Shown here: positions 13,663 to 19,804 of the stretch, in pieces
Layout: every line of letters begins with the position of its first letter
Numbering within the stretch: position 1 is the first letter of the stretch
Virus record (IMG/VR): IMGVR_UViG_3300049729_000057
Coordinates: 1 to 23,159 of that record
Length of the DNA stretch: 23,159 bases
Source of the DNA: a virus
Reading direction: 5' to 3' (one strand)
The notes under the pieces: model-generated
The model's database searches: none
What the model was told of the DNA's origin: nothing
Seen by the model: the letters and a program-made list of their open reading frames with translations, nothing else
Made by a program: the position numbers and the translations under genes

Positions 13663-14214
13663 ATGAACAAGCCTAAATTCAACTTCGGAGACTATGTCTT
13701 CCACGCCTACCTCCAATCCTCTACGAAGTGGGTGCCCTGCATAAGCTGCTCTGGTAAAGGATATGTGACCATTATCCTTGAAGGCGAGACCTTCACAATT
13801 GACTGCGAAGACTGTAAACGAGGGTACGAAGGATCGAACGGGAGCAGAAGCGGGTACGTTTACGAACCGGCAACCAGAGAAGGGCCAATTTGCGGGGTGG
13901 AAAAGCAAACCTCCGAACCGTGGGATTTCGAGTATCGAATCTCCGCCGGGAGCAATAGCTGTTGGTGCTTGAAGGAACCAGACGTTTTCGCCACGAAAGA
14001 GGAGGCTCTTGCCCGAGCAGAAGTTCTGAAACAGGAACGGGACGCCGAAGAAACGGAAAGACTCCTCTCCAAAACCAAGCCCGACAAATCGTGGGTTTGG
14101 AACGTCCGCTACTACCAAAGTCAGATTCGAGAAGCACAAGAAACAATCGAACGAGTGACTCTACAATTGAATGCCGCAAAAAAGCACGTCAAAGAGGAGA
14201 AAAATGTTTCCTGA
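13663..14214 (+). CDS. DnaJ-like zinc motif protein with C-terminal coiled coil
   Basis: 183 residues, with SD GAGGAG after the 13629 promoter. C26, C29, C48 and C51 (CISCSGKGY ... CEDCKRGYEGS) have the CxxCxGxG spacing of DnaJ-type zinc fingers. Residues about 95-183 are helical and charged, with a likely coiled coil at the end (QIREAQETIERVTLQLNAAK). No J domain is present. Such zinc modules are common in small phage proteins and may mediate protein or nucleic acid contacts. Confidence 0.78.
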   Translation: MNKPKFNFGDYVFHAYLQSSTKWVPCISCSGKGYVTIILEGETFTIDCEDCKRGYEGSNGSRSGYVYEPATREGPICGVEKQTSEPWDFEYRISAGSNSCWCLKEPDVFATKEEALARAEVLKQERDAEETERLLSKTKPDKSWVWNVRYYQSQIREAQETIERVTLQLNAAKKHVKEEKNVS

Positions 14215-14536
14215 ACAAGACAGCATTTGGTACAAGTACCCATTGATGAGCAAGCTGGAGAAGCTCATGCCAAAGAAGCCGGAGCCGACGTGGACGCCCG
14301 GCGATGGAATGTTCCGTATCCAGTGCGAACCTATCAGATACTGCGCGGAAGCGTTTGTCCATTGTCTGGACAAAGACCTGCCGGTAGATGGGAAAGAGCT
14401 TCGAGATGTCCTCTGGGTCTTTGGAGAACTTCTTTGTGGCGACATGGAGAAGATGGTGAATGTCTACATGAGGCACGCAGAGGACCTCATCGCTCTCCAA
14501 ACCAATCCGATCTACATAGTGAAGGAGAAAATATGA
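14204..14536 (+). CDS. hypothetical protein
   Basis: 110 residues. ATG 14204 has GAGGAGAAAA upstream and overlaps the previous gene by 11 bases. The chain is mostly helical from residue 40 on (CAEAFVHCLDKDLPVDGKEL, MEKMVNVYMRHAEDLIALQ). The 15-bp element at 14357 encodes part of the first helix. No family recognised. Confidence 0.72.
   Translation: MFPEQDSIWYKYPLMSKLEKLMPKKPEPTWTPGDGMFRIQCEPIRYCAEAFVHCLDKDLPVDGKELRDVLWVFGELLCGDMEKMVNVYMRHAEDLIALQTNPIYIVKEKI
14357..14371 (-). repeat. 15-bp dispersed element copy, inverted (GTCCATTGTCTGGAC)
   Basis: Reverse complement GTCCAGACAATGGAC, one base from consensus. Inside the 14204 gene (residues VHCLDK). Confidence 0.65.
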
Positions 14537-14790
14537 AGCCTGTATCGCCTGTCATGCCTGGGTTTTCAGAGCCCTATGAATTCCTCTTGGCAAAGGATCA
14601 ACCAGAGTACCTACCCATACCCGCCGTCTTGGCCGAGGGGGATGACAAACGGATGTACAGCCGATGGGAATTCACGGACGAAGAGCGGGCAACAATTGCC
14701 AACGGGGGAAGCCTACTTTTCTCGCAACTTACTTTCGGGCGTCCTTTCCAACCCGTGTACTTCCAGATCGTCACCAAGGAGACCAAATGA
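14533..14790 (+). CDS. hypothetical protein
   Basis: 85 residues with SD AAGGAG and an ATGA overlap. The N-terminus is loop-rich (MKPVSPVMPGFSEPYEFLLA). The middle contains WEFTDEERATIANGGSLLFS, a short helix followed by a Gly turn. The end is a strand pair (PFQPVYFQIVTKE). The pattern of EER..IA.G....L...TFG.P..PV.~~V is seen in small phage proteins of unknown role. Confidence 0.72.
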   Translation: MKPVSPVMPGFSEPYEFLLAKDQPEYLPIPAVLAEGDDKRMYSRWEFTDEERATIANGGSLLFSQLTFGRPFQPVYFQIVTKETK

Positions 14791-15065
14791 CCTGGTGGAA
14801 CCGTAAATCAAGACCGAGTGACGATCCTCGAATTTGTCCGTTATCTGGACACACCGAAACCGAGGAGGAAAAAGAAATGAAATACAAACTGAAGACAGAC
14901 ATCCTCCATGAAATAGATCAGCGCATTCAGGGGAACGAGCCCTTCCTGTCGTTCCAATATCGTCCGAGGATGATTGTCCAGCTTAGTGGAGGCTTCTCCG
15001 GATCACATATCTTCTTTGAAGGATACACCGACTACTTGACCAAACTCATGCCGGGGACACCTTGA
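14787..15065 (+). CDS. hypothetical protein with two possible starts
   Basis: 92 residues from ATG 14787 (ATGA overlap, SD GGAGA), or 62 residues from ATG 14878, which has a stronger SD (GAGGAGG). The 15-bp element at 14836 lies between the two starts. If the later start is right, the element is again upstream of an SD and the first 30 codons are untranslated or part of another small gene. The core has strands and aromatics (FLSFQYRPRMIVQLSGGFSG). No family recognised. Confidence 0.6.
   Translation: MTWWNRKSRPSDDPRICPLSGHTETEEEKEMKYKLKTDILHEIDQRIQGNEPFLSFQYRPRMIVQLSGGFSGSHIFFEGYTDYLTKLMPGTP
14836..14850 (-). repeat. 15-bp dispersed element copy, inverted (GTCCGTTATCTGGAC)
   Basis: Reverse complement GTCCAGATAACGGAC, one base from the perfect consensus. 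Lies about 15 bases before the GAGGAGG of the internal start at 14878. Confidence 0.72.
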
Positions 15066-15145
15066 GATTTCAGATGTGCCGCATATCTCTGGTTCCGACG
15101 ACCTGGTATGAGCGCCTGTGGTCTTGGGCAAGAGGTGTGAAGTGA
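15062..15145 (+). CDS. possible 27-residue peptide
   Basis: A TTG start in a TTGA overlap with the 14787 stop leads to a frame ending TGA at 15143-15145, which overlaps the GTG start at 15142. The peptide is basic and tryptophan-rich (TTWYERLWSWARGVK). It fills the only gap in this gene run and fits the overlap rule on both sides. The SD is weak, so it remains uncertain. Confidence 0.3.
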   Translation: MRFQMCRISLVPTTWYERLWSWARGVK

Positions 15146-15480
15146 TACCCGTCGTCTATTCGTCGTGCTTCATAAAACCGATCGCGGGGCTTCCTAATCC
15201 GTCTTTGGAGCTATCTGATTATATTCACGATTATCGTTTGCTCTTCCAGTTGCAGTTTGACGGAAACTATCGTCCTGTGGAGGAATGGGGCAGTCACAAA
15301 TACTGCTATCAGTGTATGAGTTGCTATTTGGCTTGCGGAACTAAAGAAGAGGTTTTCACCACCGACTACGCCGAGGCCAAAGACCTGAAGGACGGACCAA
15401 CGAAAGACCAACAGGAACAAATCAGACAGCACACCAAACAACACCAGATCATGTTACAATGGGCAAGGAGTGTGAAATGA
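15142..15480 (+). CDS. cysteine-rich hypothetical protein
   Basis: 112 residues from GTG 15142, chosen for AAGAGG six bases upstream and its GTGA overlap; GTG 15118 is an in-frame alternative. The middle contains YCYQCMSCYLAC, four cysteines spaced CxxCxxCxxxC, which could hold a metal. The C-terminal third is helical and Gln-rich (KDQQEQIRQHTKQHQIML). No family recognised. Confidence 0.65.
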   Translation: MIPVVYSSCFIKPIAGLPNPSLELSDYIHDYRLLFQLQFDGNYRPVEEWGSHKYCYQCMSCYLACGTKEEVFTTDYAEAKDLKDGPTKDQQEQIRQHTKQHQIMLQWARSVK

Positions 15481-15656
15481 GTGAAGAATCAGTAGAAAAA
15501 GCGTGCCACTCCGCCCGGGTGCAACTGGACGACCTGTGGAGAAAGTGGATGGAAGAATACCCAGAAACAGTGGATCAGACTCTCTTTGACTTGGTAAAAA
15601 CCGGAATCGAGCAACTAAAAATTTTAGTCCGTCTCGCCAAGGAGGTAAAGGAATGA
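15477..15656 (+). CDS. small helical hypothetical protein
   Basis: 59 residues from ATG 15477, with AAGGAG upstream and ATGA overlaps at both ends; ATG 15459 is less likely. Predicted to be almost all helix with mixed charge (QLDDLWRKWMEEYPETVDQT, IEQLKILVRLAKEV). Function unknown. Confidence 0.7.
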   Translation: MSEESVEKACHSARVQLDDLWRKWMEEYPETVDQTLFDLVKTGIEQLKILVRLAKEVKE

Positions 15657-15874
15657 CCGCCATCGGAATTCCTCTGGGTCAGGATTGTTGGTGGGAGCAC
15701 TGTACGTGGTCTGACGGGTCCCCCGCACACCTTATGACCATCAAAGAATATGGGGACCTCTGGGCAGAAGAGTACAAAACCGAAATGGAGGAACTGGCAC
15801 AGATTTTTATTAAGCGAATGACCGAGACTTTGAATCAGGTACTTGAGGAGGAAAAATATGAGCTTGTATCATAG
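15653..15874 (+). CDS. small hypothetical protein
   Basis: 73 residues after AAGGAGG. The N-terminal third has two Cys and several Trp (QDCWWEHCTWSDGSP). The C-terminal half is an acidic helix (YKTEMEELAQIFIKRMTETL). It overlaps the exonuclease gene by 17 bases, its end carrying the exonuclease SD. No family recognised. Confidence 0.7.
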   Translation: MTAIGIPLGQDCWWEHCTWSDGSPAHLMTIKEYGDLWAEEYKTEMEELAQIFIKRMTETLNQVLEEEKYELVS

Positions 15875-17057
15875 CGCAGGTGGGCACGATGTCAACCACG
15901 CCTCCAGTTCCGCGCTGGATTCTTTCCGGTTCTGCCGCCGCAAGTTCCGGCTTTCAAAGATCGACGGCTGGAGGGAGAAGGACAAGAAGGCCAGTTTGGA
16001 ATTTGGAAAGTGCGTAGAATCCGCGATTCAGTTCTATCACGAGAATGGCCTGAAGCCGGGTGAAGCTGTCTCTGAATTCGAGCGGCTGTGGCTGAAGTGG
16101 TCCGAGAACAAAGAACTGGTTTACACCGCTCAGGAGAACAACTTTTTCGACTTGTACACAATGGGCAAAGAGATGCTGAAGCTCTACGAGATCATGCTGC
16201 CCTCCCTGCCCATCAAGAGTCCGAAATTCCAGCTTCAGTTCTCGAAGCCCTTGTGGCCGGGGACGAACCTTGGGGAGCTTACCTTCCTTGGGTACATCGA
16301 CATCCTGTCAACGCTGGAGGACGGCAGCCGGGTCATCATTGACGTGAAGACGGCGAAGACCGCGCTCGACGCCACTCCCGGGATGCTGTCGATGGATGGA
16401 CAGCTTAGAAAGTACGCCTGGGTCTCTGGAATCCGCGACGTGGGGTTCCTGAACTTTGTAAAGTCCGGGCACCCGGACGAGTTCAAAAAAGGAGCGTCTG
16501 TTACGTTACTGGCTGACACCCGTGACTGGAAAGCGGGGCAGGAGCTAGTTGTAGCAAAATTCGTTGAACCCAAACCAGCCATCGAACCCTCAGAAGGGGT
16601 CAAGGCCACACCCGAAGTTTTGTGGTTGATGTGGTTGGGCCAGGAAAAAGATGTCCAGTTAATGGACGAGGAACTCAAGCTCATTAAGGGAAAAGGAGCA
16701 GAGGCTCTCAAGGAGCAAACCGTGGCCCGGTACTTGGGTGATGGTCGGCTGTGCTCCGTGGATCGAGACGCTGTCACCAAGACCCGCCTGCAATACATCC
16801 AGACCATAATTCCTGAAGAGGAAATGAGCGAAGTAGGCCAGCAAATAGGCGACGACATGATAGCCGTCAAGACCGCAGCAGAAACTGGCCGCTTTCCCCA
16901 GGACGGTGGAGTAAGATTTCCAAATGCGATCTGCTCGTGGTGCAATTTCCGTGGAATTTGCCTGAAAGATGACAAGCTGCGTGACGAGTTACTAATCCAA
17001 ATCAAGCCACAGAAACCGGAAGAAGACTTCCTGGCGGACCTGGAGGAAACGGAATGA
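15858..17057 (+). CDS. RecB/Cas4-like PD-(D/E)XK exonuclease with Fe-S-type cysteines
   Basis: 399 residues from ATG 15858 (SD GAGGAGG). The nuclease core shows GYIDIL (145-150, D148), VIIDVKTAK (159-167, D162 and K164) and QLRKYA (182-187). C26 in FRFCRRKF and C359, C362 and C368 in CSWCNFRGIC have the arrangement of the Fe-S cluster in Cas4 and AddB. It probably resects DNA ends to make ssDNA for the Bet-like protein at 6964. Residues 240-300 hold an extra segment containing a 15-bp element copy. Confidence 0.87.
   Translation: MSLYHSAGGHDVNHASSSALDSFRFCRRKFRLSKIDGWREKDKKASLEFGKCVESAIQFYHENGLKPGEAVSEFERLWLKWSENKELVYTAQENNFFDLYTMGKEMLKLYEIMLPSLPIKSPKFQLQFSKPLWPGTNLGELTFLGYIDILSTLEDGSRVIIDVKTAKTALDATPGMLSMDGQLRKYAWVSGIRDVGFLNFVKSGHPDEFKKGASVTLLADTRDWKAGQELVVAKFVEPKPAIEPSEGVKATPEVLWLMWLGQEKDVQLMDEELKLIKGKGAEALKEQTVARYLGDGRLCSVDRDAVTKTRLQYIQTIIPEEEMSEVGQQIGDDMIAVKTAAETGRFPQDGGVRFPNAICSWCNFRGICLKDDKLRDELLIQIKPQKPEEDFLADLEETE
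16653..16667 (+). repeat. 15-bp dispersed element copy inside the exonuclease gene (GTCCAGTTAATGGAC)
   Basis: One central change from consensus, with perfect GTCCA/TGGAC arms. Read as residues VQLMDE in a segment between the nuclease core and the Fe-S end. Confidence 0.78.
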
Positions 17058-17308
17058 ACGGATGTCGTATACCACCCGAAGGTTGGATGTGCTCCCGCGA
17101 GCAAGGGCATGATGGACCTTGTGCGGCTTCTGTTGATTTCCCGGAAGCAAAGTTTCTCAAGCTTCCTCTGCGGCCCCGTGAGATCATTACTAGCCTGGTC
17201 CGGTTAGGCGATAGCCTCTATGTCTGCACTGACGAACGAGTTTTTGAACTCCGACAGAAAGTTCCGTGGTACAATAAGCTGTGGAGGAAAATATGCGGTT
17301 GGTTCTAA
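17054..17308 (+). CDS. small zinc-motif protein
   Basis: 84 residues overlapping the exonuclease by ATGA. C4, C13, H19 and C23 (CRIPPEGWMCSREQGHDGPC) form a compact CxxxxxxxxC-H-C site of a kind seen in many actinophage and other phage small proteins. The rest is a beta-rich segment (DSLYVCTDERVFELRQK) with a tryptophan-rich, basic end. It overlaps the next gene's start. Function unknown. Confidence 0.72.
   Translation: MNGCRIPPEGWMCSREQGHDGPCAASVDFPEAKFLKLPLRPREIITSLVRLGDSLYVCTDERVFELRQKVPWYNKLWRKICGWF
17270..17275 (+). promoter_or_regulatory. possible extended -10 element (TGGTACAAT)
   Basis: CCGTGGTACAATA differs by one base from the GTGGTATAATG shared by the four stronger promoters. It sits 17 bases before ATG 17293. 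TTGAAC lies 20 bp upstream, too far for a good -35. Support is moderate. Confidence 0.35.
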
Positions 17309-18063
17309 TTTCAGACACACATGGTATGCACCGCCGGTTCACGATTCCGGAAGGAGACGTGCTAATTCACTCCGGGGACTTCATGTGCAACGGAAACAGC
17401 GCCGCTGACGTGCTAGACTTCAATGCCTGGCTAGGGACTCTACCTCATCCTCGAATAATTGTTGTAGCTGGTAATCACGACCGAATGTTTGAGGAAGACA
17501 GGAGACTCGCACGAAGTTTCTTGACCAACGCGACCTACCTGGAAAACTCGGGTGTTGAAATTGATGGAGTAAAATTCTGGGGATCGCCCGTACAACCAGA
17601 ATTCTGCAATTGGGCCTTCAACGTCAAACGCGGACCTAACATCAGGAAGTACTGGGACATGATACCTGACGACACAGATGTGCTCATCACGCACGGGCCT
17701 CCCTGGGGCCTCTTAGATCAAATCAAACCGGGACGGGAAGTCGAGCACCTGGGGTGTGGAGAGCTTCTCAAAGCCGTGCGAAGAGTTAAACCTAAGCTGC
17801 ACGTCTTCGGGCACATCCACGGCGGGTACGGGTCATTCAAAGAAGGACCTACTCAGTTTGTAAACGCTTCCCTCTTGAATGAAGCGTACAAGCCGGTGAA
17901 TGCACCAATTGTAGTAGACTTTCAAAGTGAAAAAGACTTGGTAGCCGAACTCCCAGAGTTTCCCCTACCCCGGAAGAAGGAACTTACTGGCCGGGAGCTT
18001 GCACTGTTAGTTGACATGCTCAAAGAAGAGCCGAAAATTTTAGGTGGAAAGTTGTCCAGTTAA
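17293..18063 (+). CDS. MPPED/UPF0046-like metallophosphoesterase
   Basis: 256 residues from ATG 17293 (SD GGAGG); GTG 17281 is less likely. Calcineurin-fold motifs are complete: D8 and H10 (ISDTHG), D29 (HSGDF), N61 and H62 (AGNHD), H134 (ITHGPP) and GHIHGG (173-178). The string HLGCGELLKAV ... KLHVFGHIHGGYG and the NASLLNEAYKPVNAPIVVDF end closely follow the MPPED-type family. The substrate is unknown; family members hydrolyse phosphodiesters. A second, unrelated-looking phosphoesterase follows directly. Confidence 0.87.
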   Translation: MRLVLISDTHGMHRRFTIPEGDVLIHSGDFMCNGNSAADVLDFNAWLGTLPHPRIIVVAGNHDRMFEEDRRLARSFLTNATYLENSGVEIDGVKFWGSPVQPEFCNWAFNVKRGPNIRKYWDMIPDDTDVLITHGPPWGLLDQIKPGREVEHLGCGELLKAVRRVKPKLHVFGHIHGGYGSFKEGPTQFVNASLLNEAYKPVNAPIVVDFQSEKDLVAELPEFPLPRKKELTGRELALLVDMLKEEPKILGGKLSS

Positions 18064-18068
18064 TGGCA
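18054..18068 (+). repeat. 15-bp dispersed element copy (GTCCAGTTAATGGCA)
   Basis: The right arm ends in GGCA. It contains the TAA stop of one phosphoesterase gene and the ATG of the next, as at 12533. Confidence 0.65.
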
Positions 18069-18572
18069 AATTTGTTTGTAATCTCCGACACCCATTTTGG
18101 GCACGCAAACATCTTGTCTTTTAAGAAACAAGATGGGTCCCCGGTCCGAAACTTCTCCTGCGTGGAAGAAATGGATCAATACATAGTAGACAAATGGAAC
18201 TCTGTGATTCGCCCACAAGACCACGTCTACCATCTAGGAGATGTTTCCATGAAGCGCCCCGATTTGGAGACGGTGTCCCGTTGCAACGGGCATAAGAGGC
18301 TCGTACGCGGAAACCATGATATATTTCGGACCAAGGACTATCTGAAATACTTTGATGAAATCTACGCCTCACGGGTTTTGGATGGTTTGATTTTTACACA
18401 CATACCGATCCACCCAGAGAGCTTGGGAAGATTCCGTGCTAATGTACATGGACACGTTCATAACAATGCTCCGGCTGGATTCTTTGGTCCTCGGTATTTC
18501 AACGTAAGCGTGGAAGTGATTGATTACACGCCGGTTTCATTGGAAGATTTGAAGAAAAGGTTGTCCGAATAA
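18063..18572 (+). CDS. metallophosphoesterase (short phage-type)
   Basis: 169 residues starting inside the 15-bp element, one base overlap with the upstream gene. Motifs: D9, H11 and H14 (ISDTHFGHANI), D60 (HLGDVS), GNHD (83-86), H113 (FTHIPIH) and HGHVH (129-133). The size and the ISDTHFGHxxI start match short phosphoesterases found in many phages and bacteria. Likely a cytoplasmic phosphodiesterase of unknown substrate. Its stop lies inside the element at 18563. Confidence 0.87.
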   Translation: MANLFVISDTHFGHANILSFKKQDGSPVRNFSCVEEMDQYIVDKWNSVIRPQDHVYHLGDVSMKRPDLETVSRCNGHKRLVRGNHDIFRTKDYLKYFDEIYASRVLDGLIFTHIPIHPESLGRFRANVHGHVHNNAPAGFFGPRYFNVSVEVIDYTPVSLEDLKKRLSE

Positions 18573-18577
18573 TGGAC
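18563..18577 (+). repeat. 15-bp dispersed element copy (GTCCGAATAATGGAC)
   Basis: Contains the TAA stop of the phosphoesterase gene and is followed directly by AGGAGAAG and the GTG start at 18590. Confidence 0.85.
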
Positions 18578-18589
18578 AGGAGAAGCTAG

Positions 18590-19741
18590 GTGGCGGATCA
18601 AAAAGGCATATATCAACCGTGGAGCCATGAAGAGTTTATGGCGGACAGAAAGGTGCGTCGGATGAGCACCACGGAAGCCAAAACTTATATGATGCTCCTG
18701 CACGAGGCTTTCATCTGCTCAACACGTCCTAACCTCCCAGACGACGAAGAAGAACTATACCTGATGGCGTATTGTACGGATCGAAGAGAGTGGGATTCCG
18801 TCAAGGATGCCGTTTTAGGGATGTTTGACAAAGATGTAGTTGAGGGCGTGCCCGTGTTGACCAATAAACGTCTTGTCAAAGACTGGGCGCGTCTACAAGA
18901 GATTAGGGAAGCTAGGTCAGAGGCAGGAAAAGCCAGCGCGGCTAAACGCAAGTCAACAAATGTTCAACAAACCTCAACAATTGGCAACAAGGAAGTAAGT
19001 AAGGAAGTAAAGGAAGTAAGAGAAGAGAAGGAAGAAAGCACTCCCGAACCTCTCTCTTTTGAAAACGAAGACGGACAAGGAGAGGATATGAACCTGAAAA
19101 CCTTCAAAGCGGAGATGACCGGCGTCGGAGTTCGGTGTGGACAAAAAGTAAAGGGGTACGACAATACCTGGGACGAACTCAGGATTCTCGGGATTGCCCA
19201 CGGGTATTCGGCTGTTGTCCGGGATTTTGAGGAGTTTCTGAACGAGACTCCGGGAAACGAGTACCCCAAGGGTGCTTTAGTGGCTTACTCCTGGGCTGCG
19301 GCAGATCGCCTTCGCGCGGATTCCCCGGTACAAGCGTCCGCCAAGGACCCGGAGGTAGTTTCCCTTGCCCGGGAGCTTACCTACCTCTCAGACGGGCAAA
19401 TCAGCTTCGGGGACAAGCATCGGGTACGCCTGGCCGAGGTGTTGAAAGAGTTCACGGCTGTGGAAATCCAATCGGTGTTCCGGACCTGGCTCCAGGATCA
19501 AGACCTGACTGACCCCAAGAACCTGGGGTATCTACCGGGGAACTTTGTTCAGAAAGTGGACGGCCTGGCCTACACCTCCCGGCGTAAGGCTGAGGAGGCT
19601 AAGCAGGCCCAAAAGGACCGGGACACAGCCGTCGCTCGGCTTCAGGCCGAAGCGGAGGCCGACCGCTTAAAACGAGAAGGGACCAAAAACCAAGAAAATA
19701 ATTTGGTGGACCCGGTTTTTGGGGGAGAAACTGTGGTATAA
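18590..19741 (+). CDS. putative replication initiator or helicase loader (DUF1376-like)
   Basis: 383 residues from GTG 18590 with AGGAGAAG upstream. Residues 1-122 follow the DUF1376-type pattern: a FMADRKVRRMSTTEAKTYMMLLHEAF helix pair, an LPDDEEELYLMAYC segment, a WDSVKDAVLGMF helix, then EARSEAGKASAAKRKS, the Ala-rich end seen in phage replisome organisers. A Lys/Glu linker, a second helical domain (about 160-330) and a coiled-coil tail follow. The final codons E-T-V-V-TAA form part of the promoter at 19726. It lies beside the tandem repeat at 20107, which could be its target. Confidence 0.68.
   Translation: MADQKGIYQPWSHEEFMADRKVRRMSTTEAKTYMMLLHEAFICSTRPNLPDDEEELYLMAYCTDRREWDSVKDAVLGMFDKDVVEGVPVLTNKRLVKDWARLQEIREARSEAGKASAAKRKSTNVQQTSTIGNKEVSKEVKEVREEKEESTPEPLSFENEDGQGEDMNLKTFKAEMTGVGVRCGQKVKGYDNTWDELRILGIAHGYSAVVRDFEEFLNETPGNEYPKGALVAYSWAAADRLRADSPVQASAKDPEVVSLARELTYLSDGQISFGDKHRVRLAEVLKEFTAVEIQSVFRTWLQDQDLTDPKNLGYLPGNFVQKVDGLAYTSRRKAEEAKQAQKDRDTAVARLQAEAEADRLKREGTKNQENNLVDPVFGGETVV
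19547..19561 (+). repeat. weak 15-bp element look-alike (GTTCAGAAAGTGGAC)
   Basis: Three mismatches to consensus within the initiator gene (residues VQKVDG). Probably chance, listed because spacing and ends are kept. Confidence 0.18.
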
Positions 19742-19742
19742 T
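19726..19742 (+). promoter_or_regulatory. extended -10 promoter overlapping a gene end
   Basis: AGAAACTGTGGTATAAT, with TATAAT at 19737-19742. The -35 region is poor. Its TAA ends the initiator gene. A 15-bp element starts at 19751, about where transcription should begin, giving a classic promoter-operator layout. It would drive the genes from 19805 to the primase-helicase. Confidence 0.68.
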
Positions 19743-19750
19743 GCAAATAT

Positions 19751-19765
19751 GTCCGAATAATGGAC
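19751..19765 (+). repeat. 15-bp dispersed element copy at the 19726 promoter (GTCCGAATAATGGAC)
   Basis: Begins eight bases after the -10, covering the expected start point. Here it is not next to an SD; the SD of the next gene is about 30 bases further on. This copy best supports an operator role. Confidence 0.85.
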
Positions 19766-19804
19766 CAAATGTCAACGCAACATCAACCGCACCAAGGAGG
19801 GTGT

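Noticed and set aside
16465-16480. GTCCGGGCACCCGGAC, a near-perfect inverted repeat in the exonuclease gene.
   Set aside because: It has 7-bp arms with a 2-base centre and lacks the AATGGAC core, so it is not a copy of the 15-bp element. A single palindrome in coding sequence may be chance.
16235-17110. Open frame of 291 codons on the minus strand.
   Set aside because: It is antisense to the exonuclease, which has clear catalytic motifs. Composition is typical of a shadow frame.
18571-18588. Five-codon frame ATG GAC AGG AGA AGC TAG inside and after the element at 18563.
   Set aside because: It has no SD of its own and overlaps the SD for GTG 18590. The initiator candidate start is better supported.
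19707-19726. ACCCGG-TTTTT-GGGGG as a rho-independent terminator.
   Set aside because: The stem is short, the T-run lies in the loop and not after a stem, and it is within the initiator coding region. No convincing terminator was found in the window.
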